A program made the position numbers and the translations under genes. Under the pieces are notes generated by a model, which saw nothing but the letters and a program-made list of their open reading frames with translations, made no database searches and was not told the origin of the DNA. A stretch of 64,000 nucleotides of DNA from Heterodera schachtii (Eukaryota > Nematoda > Chromadorea > Rhabditida > Heteroderidae). The stretch spans positions 577,844-641,843 of the forward strand of contig SIJG01000016.1 of assembly GCA_023374025.1 (NCBI GenBank), in the 5' to 3' direction. Numbering within the stretch: position 1 is the stretch's first letter; the number at the start of each line of letters is the position of its first letter. Shown here piece by piece: positions 11,345 through 21,938 of this stretch.

Positions 11345-11858
11345 TTTATTTCAATCATTTCCGCATTGATTTTAACTCCAAAGTCGAGAATGGTGGTCGT
11401 TTGCTCGTCTGTGCCCGTTATGATGTTCCCGACCGTCCGAAGTGCGCCAGTCAAAGCTCGGATTGAGTCGCTCTTCAGCAGTGCCACGATGCTGGTGACG
11501 AGGCCAGGCTGCGCAAGTAGGAGATCAATCTGTAGAAATCGTGCATTTGATCATTCGAACTCAAAAGTCTTTGTCACCCGCTCCCCGTCCACCGCCGCGT
11601 GGTCCATCAGATAGGCAATGCTCCAAACGGCGTGACAGAGAAGTTCACCGCCGCTTCGGTTGAGAATGATGGTGTCGTAGAGTGCCACGATGAGACGAGC
11701 GACGAACTGAAAAAGAGCGGGTTTTTGAAGGATCCAACATTTTGGGCTCACTTCCAAGTTCATCTGGTTGATGCCTCCTCTGAGCAGATTTGCCAAACAC
11801 CAGATGACAATCTTCCGCGCATCGGCTTCTTGGTACTCGGGCTGTTCCAAGTTCGTCG
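11345..11858 (-). pseudogene. Importin-alpha fragment (ARM repeats), copy 1
   Basis: Minus strand. Three exon-like pieces (11858-11752, 11706-11578, 11529 to about 11345) encode consecutive armadillo repeats of a nuclear-import adaptor. Key words are IVIWCLANLLRGG, LLCHAVWSIAYLMDH, and RTVGNIITGTDEQT, the last near-diagnostic for importin alpha. Introns with GT/AG ends remain. Only about 150 of the usual 500 or so residues are present, with no importin-beta-binding N-terminus and no C-terminus, and the frame decays after INAEMIEI. It lies between two foldback elements, so capture or a nested relic is likely. Copy 2 at 18264-18777 is identical as far as I compared. Confidence 0.8.
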
Positions 11859-11983
11859 TGGATTTGCTCTAACGCACTTGATAACCGCATTTGGGAACTT
11901 AGGTTTGAAAATTTCGCCTTTATTTTCCCTTTTACTCCTTTGTGGACCATGCAGAGCCGGAAGATTGAACCAGTTTTGGTTCT

Positions 11984-12655
11984 CTTGACTTATACGATGT
12001 TTTTTTCTCGTGGACCAATCTCGACGAATATGGTACCAATCGATAGCTCTCGATGAGACAGATCGATCTAGGGGTGGGGGAAGTTGATCCGACAAGTATA
12101 AACCGGTTTTTGAACCGATTCAAAACACAAAAAGTGAAGAAAATTGGGTATTTTTAATTAATTAATTTATTTTTTAATGGACATTTCAGTACCAACGAAA
12201 AATGGATAAACAAAATGAAGTAAATTTTCGCAAAAGGGAGCATGCGAAGACGGAGCAAGTAGTGGGGCGAGACGGAGGGCGGAGGAAGACGTCTGACGAG
12301 CGCCTCAGGCGGTTGACTGCGGGGGCCCGAAGGGCCCCCGCCAATCAGTCAACCGCCTGCGGATCACGCGCGGACTTCTTCCGTAGCCCGTAGTCTCGCC
12401 CCACCTACTGGCCGCCGTAGTCGAGTGTGCGGCGGTTTTTTAGCGCAATAACCAAAATGACCTATTTACACCAGTTTCCCTGCATAAGTTTGGTACTGAA
12501 TTGGCACTATAAGATTTTAATCGGTTCAAAAACCGGTTTATACTTGTCGGATCAACTTCCCCCACCCCTAGATCGATCTGTCTCATCGAGAGCTATCGAA
12601 TGGTACCATATTCGTCGAGATTGGTCCACGAGAAAAAAACATCGTATAAGTCAAG
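11984..12655. mobile_element. Palindromic foldback element B, copy 1
   Basis: Outer arms of about 135 bases are inverted copies (left starts CTTGACTTATACGATG, right ends CATCGTATAAGTCAAG). Inside is a second imperfect inverted pair around GTGGGGCGAGAC. At the centre, about 12306-12359, is a near-perfect GC-rich hairpin: CAGGCGGTTGACT, then GGGGGCCC-GAA-GGGCCCCC, then the inverse. Nearly the whole 672 bases can fold back. No protein seen. Confidence 0.85.
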
Positions 12656-13220
12656 ATATTCCCAGTTTTCAATTGATAGAAATTTTTTAACCATTATTTA
12701 TAATATCGGTTAGAATTTGTAGCCTAATCTCGTGATGATCATCATATTGATTCGTTTTGTTGTTGTGAATTTTTGTTTAGTAAAGTTAATTTTATAGTTT
12801 TTGATTGAATTTTTCATCGAAAGAAACTTGATTTTGTGTATTCCTGGTTCCAAATTAGACTAATTAGGGTTTTAATTAATTTTGTTAAGCGCCATAAAAA
12901 GCTACGGAAACTGCTTTTTGAAAAATTTTTTTGGCTGAGTTGACGAATCGTCGAGTTGACGAATCGTCGCTTTTTGGCTGAGTTGACGATCGTCGAGTTG
13001 ACGAATCGTTGGCGCGCCCAGAACAACGGTGTTTTTTTGAGCAGGGACATTGAGCAATTGCGTGTGTTGGTGAGCAGTGTCGAAGATGAGGGAAGCGACG
13101 GAAGGGCTGATGAAATGGCAAAGTTGCAAAAATGGCTCTGTGAGTTTGTTTTTTGCTGCTATTTATAGCGAAATTTATGCGACCGCCGAAAAAATAGAAA
13201 ACAATAAGCCGAAAATTGAG

Positions 13221-13228
13221 TATATAAG
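13221..13228 (+). promoter_or_regulatory. TATA-like box of PP1-like gene A
   Basis: TATATAAG lies 62 bases before the ATG at 13290. The same box is at 20083-20090 before gene B. It could set the start of transcription; not tested. Confidence 0.45.
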
Positions 13229-13289
13229 GCGGTCTTTTCAACGTTAAGGACACATTTCATAACGGACGGACGGCTACTAGCAACGCGCG

Positions 13290-14463
13290 ATGGCAGTGCC
13301 CTTCAGCCTTCAAGTGGACGGCCTTATCTACAGAGTCAGAAACTCCACTTACGGGCAATTTCCCTTAGATGTAATTGTTTTTCGCTTTTCAAAATCGTTC
13401 ATTATTTCTTCCCTTCCCTTTTTACAGGTGACGGAGCACGACTTACGCCAGCTTTGCGATGCCACGATGGACGTCTTCCGGCAGCAGCAGACACTCGTCA
13501 GGATTCAACCGCCCGTCAACGTCTGCGGCGACATCCATGGCCAATTCACGGACCTGCTGCGGATCTTCTCGACGCTGGGCCCCCCGCCGGAGAAAAAATA
13601 CCTCTTCCTCGGTGACTACGTGGACAGAGGCCCCCAATCGCTGGAAACGGTGGTGCTCCTCTTCTGTTATAAGGTGAATTTGGAAAGGCAAGAATTACGG
13701 GGCAATAATCTCATCTTTTAAGGTCAAATATCCGGAGAGTGTGACGCTGTTGCGCGGGAACCACGAGTGCAGTAACATCAACAGAGTGTGAGTTGGGCAA
13801 CGTTTAATTGGCACCGGATGGCACTAATCACCCCTTGTTTAAGATATGGCTTCTACTCGGAGATCGAGCAGCGCTACCACCAAGTGGACACTCGACGGCT
13901 CTTCGACATGTTCAACCAAACTTTTGCCTGGATGCCGTACGTGGGCCTGATCGGGGACAGGATTCTGTGTGAGATCGACTTTTTGTTTCATTTTGCTCAA
14001 ATTAATTTTTCTCTTCATTTCAGGTATGCATGGCGGCATTTCTGACAGGATCACCAGCTTGCAGCAGCTCAACGAATTACGCCGCCCGCTGCTCACCCTG
14101 CCGAGCCCGTCGCTGGAGATGGATCTTCTGTGGGCCGATCCAATGCTCGACATCCGCGGTGTGGAGCCGAGCCCGCGCGGGGCCGGCGTCGTCTTTGGCG
14201 AGGACGTGGTCTTCCTGATCTGCGAGCTGCTCAACCTCAACTACATAATTCGGGCGCATGAGGTAGGCAGGGTGGACAGATTTATTTTCTTCAAAAATTT
14301 CCCATTTTTTCAGCTGGTGCTGGAGGGCATTGAATATTTCGCCGACGAACGTCTGGTCACTGTGTTCTCGGTGCCGCGCTACCACAATCAAATGAACACC
14401 GGAGCAGCACTAACAATCGCGGAGGACCTGAGCCACGACGTCACATTCTTCCCGCCAACTTGA
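13290..14463 (+). CDS. PP1-like serine/threonine phosphatase A
   Basis: Metal-dependent PPP-family phosphatase, short relative to PP1, whose proteins run to about 330 residues. Exons: 13290-13370, 13428-13673, 13723-13787, 13844-13968, 14024-14262, 14314-14463. All catalytic motifs are present in order: GDIHGQ, GDYVDRG, RGNHE, HGG, RG before VVFGEDVV, and RAHE. The loop that in PP1 reads SAPNYCGEFDN is SVPRYHNQMNT here, so the tyrosine stays but the cysteine and acidic residues are gone. The N- and C-terminal tails are very short. AATAAA at 14668-14673 is a likely poly(A) signal. The gene sits between CD36 genes on the same strand. Copy B at 20152-21325 encodes the same protein as far as I compared. 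Substrate and tissue unknown. Confidence 0.9.
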
Positions 14464-15076
14464 GGACGCGATGCAATTTGATGTTCAGATTCCCATTTGT
14501 GCCCTCGTTCTCTTCATGTCCATATATTGATGATCCCTTGGCATATATATGTATGACTCACTTCCAATTTAATGTCCATGTACAGATTCCCATTTGCAAT
14601 TGTTCATTTACTGCTTCTCACAACCCCATTTTCGTGTATTGTAAATATGTACTGTTCTTTTGATGGCAATAAATATGCATACTAACTCAGGAGAATGATA
14701 GTTTTAAGTGTTTACAAATTATATCGGGTGAGATTCCTTAAAAGTATTGCATGTTAATTAGGTTAATAAATGCCTGTATACACTCATTACACATAGGTAT
14801 ATTTTCTCTATCGGTGTGCAATTTAACGTCAGGGAAAAAAAATTTGTAAGCCTAATTTTTGTCAAACATTAAAAAGGAATTACATAGGTATTCAAAATTA
14901 ATATAGGTAAATGTTTTTTCGCATACCTTCCGTGCGAAAGTCCTGCTGGTCCCACGGATTAATGCCTAAAAGCCGCCTATACTTTCAATATTTTACCTAT
15001 TCGATTGATTTATGACATTCTACATAAATACAATTATTTTCTCTGTTTTAACTTTTTTCAGAATAAAACTTTTAAA

Positions 15077-16606
15077 ATGAATTTTCGTCTTTCATTGAAA
15101 TGTTTTTCGCTGTCTTTGGCGCTCATTTTTGGAATTGTTTTTGTTCTCGCTGGGACTCTTGCGATGATTTTCGTTCCAAAATTCATCAAAAAGGCCATTC
15201 ACGAAGTGAGTTTTGTGTAATTACCTAATAATTAGCGGGAAATGGAGGAAAATGGGGAGGCATTTATAAAATTAGTAATGGACAAATGGCGAAAGTCAAC
15301 CGAGAATAATGAATGGGATGGGAATTCAAATGACAGACTTTTGAAAAGTTTTTGGAGAGGCCAACAGATGGCCCACCACTCATTTCCCATACGGTGAACA
15401 AAGGAACGAACGAATTCTCCCCAATTTCATTAATTTTTTTATTTCAGCAAGCGCACCTCGGAAAGGACGCAAATGGGACGGACAATTTGATGCTGAAAAT
15501 GTTCAGAGACCCGCCGTATGACATTAAGTGAGTTCAAATGTCATCTTTTTTCAATCTTTTGTTTAGGTGTTTAACCATTAAATCTTCAGACTCCAAGTGT
15601 GGACTTTTTCTGTGGAAAATCCGACGGACGTTTTGAAAAACGGGTCGAAGCCGTACCTAACGGAGAAGGGGCCCTACTCATTCAGGTTGTCCTTTGGCAT
15701 CGGTTTGCAAAGTGTGAAATCTGCCGCTTGAAATGGCAAATTTGGACTTTTTTTCCCTCGGCAGAGTTCACCTCCATAAAACCGACACGGAATTTCTCTC
15801 CAATGGCACTCGGTTTCGTTTCCGTAACCGCCGTTCCTTTTTTTTCGTCCCCTCTCTCTCCTGCGCCGAATGTCGCCTCTCCGACCGCGTCACTGTGCCG
15901 AATATTTTGTTCCAGAAAATTGTCGAACTCACACAAAAAGGGCCAAAATGGACATCATTCATCGAAAATTGAGGTGGGCATTTGGTGAATGGAGAATTGT
16001 TTTGAATTGAAAGTGTTCAGATTGACATCGAACCTCGGCTTGGCACTCTTTTGCAGGCCCATCGACGCTTTCTCATTTCCATTTCGATGTGGCACGGTGT
16101 CAACATTACGCTGTCGTAAGTACCACCCCAACAAACTTTTTGAATTTTTAAAAATTTTTAGCGATTTGAAAAACTTCCGAAATAGCATTGTGCCTGTGCT
16201 CGAAGTTGATGAACATGTAAAAGATAAAATTGAACATTGAAACTCATTGATTGGTCAATTGGTTTTGGCAGATTCACATCGATGAGCCCAATTTGAATTT
16301 GATCAAAACGAAATTGGTCCAAACTGAGAAATTCGTCTCTTCCGGTTGCGTTTTCACTGCCATTCTTTCGCTGGTGGCAATTGCCGTCGTTTCCGTCATT
16401 TTCATCCGGCGTCAATTGGTTGCTTTGGCAATTAGCATTGGTTAATTAACTAATTACACGTTGAATTTGTTTTCAAGGGGAGCTCCAACTCCGAGAAATT
16501 CTCTTCGCCCGCCGCGGTCGCCGCCGATGGGAGTCGCCGTTCGGGCGCCGTTTCGCCCATTCCTTTGTCAGTGCCCAAATCCAATGGCACGGACCTTCGC
16601 CAATGA
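15077..16606 (+). pseudogene. Chimeric CD36 gene: 5' of gene 2 fused to 3' of gene 1
   Basis: Exons 15077-15205, 15448-15527, 15590-15685 and 15765 to about 15967 are those of CD36 gene 2 (N-terminal helix and about the first 180 residues of the ectodomain). From 15966 the sequence is CD36 gene 1 from exon 7 onward, including its C-terminal helix, to TGA at 16604-16606. The junction shares two bases (AA, 15966-15967). It removes the middle of the ectodomain, including PDRIGLFY, INGTD and CAPSGLL regions. It is out of frame: TGA at 15970-15972 follows FIEN at once. A transcript could only give a membrane-anchored N-terminal stub unless splicing skips the junction exon. Confidence 0.9.
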
Positions 16607-17322
16607 TTCACAAGCTCACTTTCCGTTGATTCGATTTGTGCTCAATCTCTCTTTTCCATGCTTTGCCTTATGATTTTCGTTCATCCTTTTTCTCCAAATT
16701 CAGTCGATTAATTTGATTTTCTGATTCGAAACCCATCAAAAATTCTAATTTCATTTGTCAATCGGGTCACCACCACCAATCGCAAAAATGACATGTCCGT
16801 CATAAGACCTTACAATTTAATTCCTTTTTATTTTATATTTTTATCATTTTCATCTTTTTATGTTCAAATTAGGAGTATAGTGCTCTGCAAGTAACAATTT
16901 AAATTCAATCGGACATATAATTGTTTTATTTGTTTTTGTAAATAAATTTATTTTCAAGGGTTGCCGCAATTTCTCTTATAAGCATTTGAGGGGAGGGGTC
17001 GTTTTAGTACTGACACACTTTAAAACTTTCTTAGAAAACAACCAAATTAGACATAACGATTCTCTATTAGCCTACGAAGTTGGGCCGTTTTTTAAATATT
17101 TTTACATATTCTAGAAATTTTCAACATTTACTGTAATAATTTTAAAAATAAATTAAGAGACTGGAATATATTTTAGAATTTTTTGGTCTATTTTGCTTCT
17201 AATAATCCAATTGAATTTAGCTGATGGGGGCCGTTCTAATAGAGGTTTTTTGGAAAAATGCCAAAATATGGAAATATGGACATAAATCGCGAAATATGGA
17301 AAATATGGATGCTTAAAACGGT

Positions 17323-17937
17323 AAAATTGCCGAATACGGTATCGGCTCAAAATCGCACAAAAACATTTTTATAAGTTTTCTTAGGTGCTGAGAACGATAG
17401 AAAAGCTTAAATTGGGCGCGGAAAAGCATTTAAACCGGTTTTTGAACCGGTTCAAAACTCGAAAAATTGAGGGGAAAATGGGGTTCCTGGCATTTTAAAA
17501 CGATTAAAATCGGGGAAATTTGGTATCATTCGAAAACTCTTGATGAGCTAAGTCTAAAAAACAAGGTATAGATTCGAACCAATCCATCTAAGCACAGGGA
17601 CAACTGAGTCCCAGTGAGACACTTCAGGAAGAAAAATAACAATTAAAAGCAAAAATCACGCAAAAAGGAGCATGCGACGACGGACTAGGCTCTAGGCTTA
17701 AGCTTAGGCTCATTTTTAGACTTAACTCATCAAGATATTTCGAATGATACCAAATTTGTCTGTGTTTGATCTTTTTAAAAGGTCAGGAGGCCACCTTTTC
17801 CTCAATTTTTCGAGTTTTAAACCGGTTTAAATGCTTTCCTCGCCCAATTGTAAGCTTTTCTATCGTTCTCAGCACCTAAGAAAACCTATAAACGTGTTTT
17901 TAGGCTATTTTGAATTGATACCGTATTCGGCAATTTT
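17323..17937. mobile_element. Foldback element A, copy 2
   Basis: Copy of 10404-11018, with the same arms and spacer; I saw no difference. Confidence 0.85.
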
Positions 17938-18263
17938 TCCCTAAAAACATGTTTTTCGTGCGTTTCAGACCTCCCACAATTCAGGAAAAAATGGATTTCC
18001 ATATAATTCCGAACCCTAATTATAATATGAAATATTTTATTGTTTTAAATTTTCGATAAACCAAAAATTATAAAAATTGCAGGGTTTTTACGGTCGCTGA
18101 TTAGTGATCACTGATCAAGAAACTGACATTCATCATTTAGGCCAATTTCGAACTCCGGACCAAACTCGATTTCGAGTAAAATGTCTAGCAATAAGTCCAA
18201 AATGTTTTAAAATTTACATTTATGTTCAAATTCGTATAGAAAGACCAAGTTTTTAAAAAATTA

Positions 18264-18777
18264 TTTATTTCAATCATTTCCGCATTGATTTTAACTCCAA
18301 AGTCGAGAATGGTGGTCGTTTGCTCGTCTGTGCCCGTTATGATGTTCCCGACCGTCCGAAGTGCGCCAGTCAAAGCTCGGATTGAGTCGCTCTTCAGCAG
18401 TGCCACGATGCTGGTGACGAGGCCAGGCTGCGCAAGTAGGAGATCAATCTGTAGAAATCGTGCATTTGATCATTCGAACTCAAAAGTCTTTGTCACCCGC
18501 TCCCCGTCCACCGCCGCGTGGTCCATCAGATAGGCAATGCTCCAAACGGCGTGACAGAGAAGTTCACCGCCGCTTCGGTTGAGAATGATGGTGTCGTAGA
18601 GTGCCACGATGAGACGAGCGACGAACTGAAAAAGAGCGGGTTTTTGAAGGATCCAACATTTTGGGCTCACTTCCAAGTTCATCTGGTTGATGCCTCCTCT
18701 GAGCAGATTTGCCAAACACCAGATGACAATCTTCCGCGCATCGGCTTCTTGGTACTCGGGCTGTTCCAAGTTCGTCG
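18264..18777 (-). pseudogene. Importin-alpha fragment, copy 2
   Basis: Copy of 11345-11858 in the second duplication unit, with identical translations of its three exon-like pieces, including GNIITGTDEQT. Confidence 0.8.
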
Positions 18778-18902
18778 TGGATTTGCTCTAACGCACTTGA
18801 TAACCGCATTTGGGAACTTAGGTTTGAAAATTTCGCCTTTATTTTCCCTTTTACTCCTTTGTGGACCATGCAGAGCCGGAAGATTGAACCAGTTTTGGTT
18901 CT

Positions 18903-19574
18903 CTTGACTTATACGATGTTTTTTTCTCGTGGACCAATCTCGACGAATATGGTACCAATCGATAGCTCTCGATGAGACAGATCGATCTAGGGGTGGGGGA
19001 AGTTGATCCGACAAGTATAAACCGGTTTTTGAACCGATTCAAAACACAAAAAGTGAAGAAAATTGGGTATTTTTAATTAATTAATTTATTTTTTAATGGA
19101 CATTTCAGTACCAACGAAAAATGGATAAACAAAATGAAGTAAATTTTCGCAAAAGGGAGCATGCGAAGACGGAGCAAGTAGTGGGGCGAGACGGAGGGCG
19201 GAGGAAGACGTCTGACGAGCGCCTCAGGCGGTTGACTGCGGGGGCCCGAAGGGCCCCCGCCAATCAGTCAACCGCCTGCGGATCACGCGCGGACTTCTTC
19301 CGTAGCCCGTAGTCTCGCCCCACCTACTGGCCGCCGTAGTCGAGTGTGCGGCGGTTTTTTAGCGCAATAACCAAAATGACCTATTTACACCAGTTTCCCT
19401 GCATAAGTTTGGTACTGAATTGGCACTATAAGATTTTAATCGGTTCAAAAACCGGTTTATACTTGTCGGATCAACTTCCCCCACCCCTAGATCGATCTGT
19501 CTCATCGAGAGCTATCGAATGGTACCATATTCGTCGAGATTGGTCCACGAGAAAAAAACATCGTATAAGTCAAG
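18903..19574. mobile_element. Palindromic foldback element B, copy 2
   Basis: Copy of 11984-12655, with the same outer arms and the same central GC-rich hairpin (about 19225-19278). Confidence 0.85.
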
Positions 19575-20082
19575 ATATTCCCAGTTTTCAATTGATAGAA
19601 ATTTTTTAACCATTATTTATAATATCGGTTAGAATTTGTAGCCTAATCTCGTGATGATCATCATATTGATTCGTTTTGTTGTTGTGAATTTTTGTTTAGT
19701 AAAGTTAATTTTATAGTTTTTGATTGAATTTTTCATCGAAAGAAACTTGATTTTGTGTATTCCTGGTTCCAAATTAGACTAATTAGGGTTTTAATTAATT
19801 TTGTTAAGCGCCATAAAAAGCTACGGAAACTGCTTTTTGAAAAAAATTTTTTGGCTGAGTTGACGAATCGTTGGCGCGCCCAGAACAACGGTGTTTTTTT
19901 GAGCAGGGACATTGAGCAATTGCGTGTGTTGGTGAGCAGTGTCGAAGATGAGGGAAGCGACGGAACGGCTGATGAAATGGAAAAGTTGCAAAAATGGCTC
20001 TGTGAGTTTGTTTTTTGCTGCTATTTATAGCGAAATTTATGCGACCGCCGAAAAAATAGAAAACAATAAGCCGAAAATTGAG

Positions 20083-20090
20083 TATATAAG
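20083..20090 (+). promoter_or_regulatory. TATA-like box of PP1-like gene B
   Basis: TATATAAG 62 bases before the ATG at 20152, as in gene A. Confidence 0.45.
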
Positions 20091-20151
20091 GCGGTCTTTT
20101 CAACGTTAAGGACACATTTCATAACGGACGGACGGCTACTAGCAACGCGCG

Positions 20152-21325
20152 ATGGCAGTGCCCTTCAGCCTTCAAGTGGACGGCCTTATCTACAGAGTCA
20201 GAAACTCCACTTACGGGCAATTTCCCTTAGATGTAATTGTTTTTCGCTTTTCAAAATCGTTCATTATTTCTTCCCTTCCCTTTTTACAGGTGACGGAGCA
20301 CGACTTACGCCAGCTTTGCGATGCCACGATGGACGTCTTCCGGCAGCAGCAGACACTCGTCAGGATTCAACCGCCCGTCAACGTCTGCGGCGACATCCAT
20401 GGCCAATTCACGGACCTGCTGCGGATCTTCTCGACGCTGGGCCCCCCGCCGGAGAAAAAATACCTCTTCCTCGGTGACTACGTGGACAGAGGCCCCCAAT
20501 CGCTGGAAACGGTGGTGCTCCTCTTCTGTTATAAGGTGAATTTGGAAAGGCAAGAATTACGGGGCAATAATCTCATCTTTTAAGGTCAAATATCCGGAGA
20601 GTGTGACGCTGTTGCGCGGGAACCACGAGTGCAGTAACATCAACAGAGTGTGAGTTGGGCAACGTTTAATTGGCACCGGATGGCACTAATCACCCCTTGT
20701 TTAAGATATGGCTTCTACTCGGAGATCGAGCAGCGCTACCACCAAGTGGACACTCGACGGCTCTTCGACATGTTCAACCAAACTTTTGCCTGGATGCCGT
20801 ACGTGGGCCTGATCGGGGACAGGATTCTGTGTGAGATCGACTTTTTGTTTCATTTTGCTCAAATTAATTTTTCTCTTCATTTCAGGTATGCATGGCGGCA
20901 TTTCTGACAGGATCACCAGCTTGCAGCAGCTCAACGAATTACGCCGCCCGCTGCTCACCCTGCCGAGCCCGTCGCTGGAGATGGATCTTCTGTGGGCCGA
21001 TCCAATGCTCGACATCCGCGGTGTGGAGCCGAGCCCGCGCGGGGCCGGCGTCGTCTTTGGCGAGGACGTGGTCTTCCTGATCTGCGAGCTGCTCAACCTC
21101 AACTACATAATTCGGGCGCATGAGGTAGGCAGGGTGGACAGATTTATTTTCTTCAAAAATTTCCCATTTTTTCAGCTGGTGCTGGAGGGCATTGAATATT
21201 TCGCCGACGAACGTCTGGTCACTGTGTTCTCGGTGCCGCGCTACCACAATCAAATGAACACCGGAGCAGCACTAACAATCGCGGAGGACCTGAGCCACGA
21301 CGTCACATTCTTCCCGCCAACTTGA
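20152..21325 (+). CDS. PP1-like serine/threonine phosphatase B
   Basis: Second copy of the phosphatase at 13290-14463, with every exon shifted by 6862 bases and the same translated exons as far as I compared. Same catalytic motifs (GDIHGQ, GDYVDRG, GNHE, HGG, RAHE) and same altered loop. Its upstream region differs slightly: 57 bases of a GAGTTGACGAATCGTC-type repeat are missing and a few bases change (GAACGGCTG against GAAGGGCTG in copy 1). The two genes could therefore differ in expression but not in protein. Confidence 0.9.
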
Positions 21326-21938
21326 GGACGCGATGCAATTTGATGTTCAGATTCCCATTTGTGCCCTCGTTCTCTTCATGTCCATATATTGATGATCCCT
21401 TGGCATATATATGTATGACTCACTTCCAATTTAATGTCCATGTACAGATTCCCATTTGCAATTGTTCATTTACTGCTTCTCACAACCCCATTTTCGTGTA
21501 TTGTAAATATGTACTGTTCTTTTGATGGCAATAAATATGCATACTAACTCAGGAGAATGATAGTTTTAAGTGTTTACAAATTATATCGGGTGAGATTCCT
21601 TAAAAGTATTGCATGTTAATTAGGTTAATAAATGCCTGTATACACTCATTACACATAGGTATATTTTCTCTATCGGTGTGCAATTTAACGTCAGGGAAAA
21701 AAAATTTGTAAGCCTAATTTTTGTCAAACATTAAAAAGGAATTACATAGGTATTCAAAATTAATATAGGTAAATGTTTTTTCGCATACCTTCCGTGCGAA
21801 AGTCCTGCTGGTCCCACGGATTAATGCCTAAAAGCCGCCTATACTTTCAATATTTTACCTATTCGATTGATTTATGACATTCTACATAAATACAATTATT
21901 TTCTCTGTTTTAACTTTTTTCAGAATAAAACTTTTAAA

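Larger units (their letters stand above)
8174..15967 (+). repeat. Tandem segmental duplication, copy 1
   Basis: Runs from inside exon 7 of CD36 gene 1 to inside exon 4 of a CD36 gene 2 copy. It matches 15966-22829 throughout. Differences are an 848-base transposon plus 9-base site duplication here only, an extra 57 bases near 12905-12990, and scattered substitutions that are concentrated at the two ends. Confidence 0.95.

Noticed and set aside
13839..14391. Antisense open frames opposite the PP1-like gene
   Set aside because: Shadow of GC-rich coding DNA; the plus strand has all phosphatase motifs.
15599..15988. Alternative frame over the chimeric junction that stays open to about 15988
   Set aside because: It is not the frame of the CD36 ectodomain (RVHLHKTDTEF... 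reads in another frame and stops at 15970-15972).
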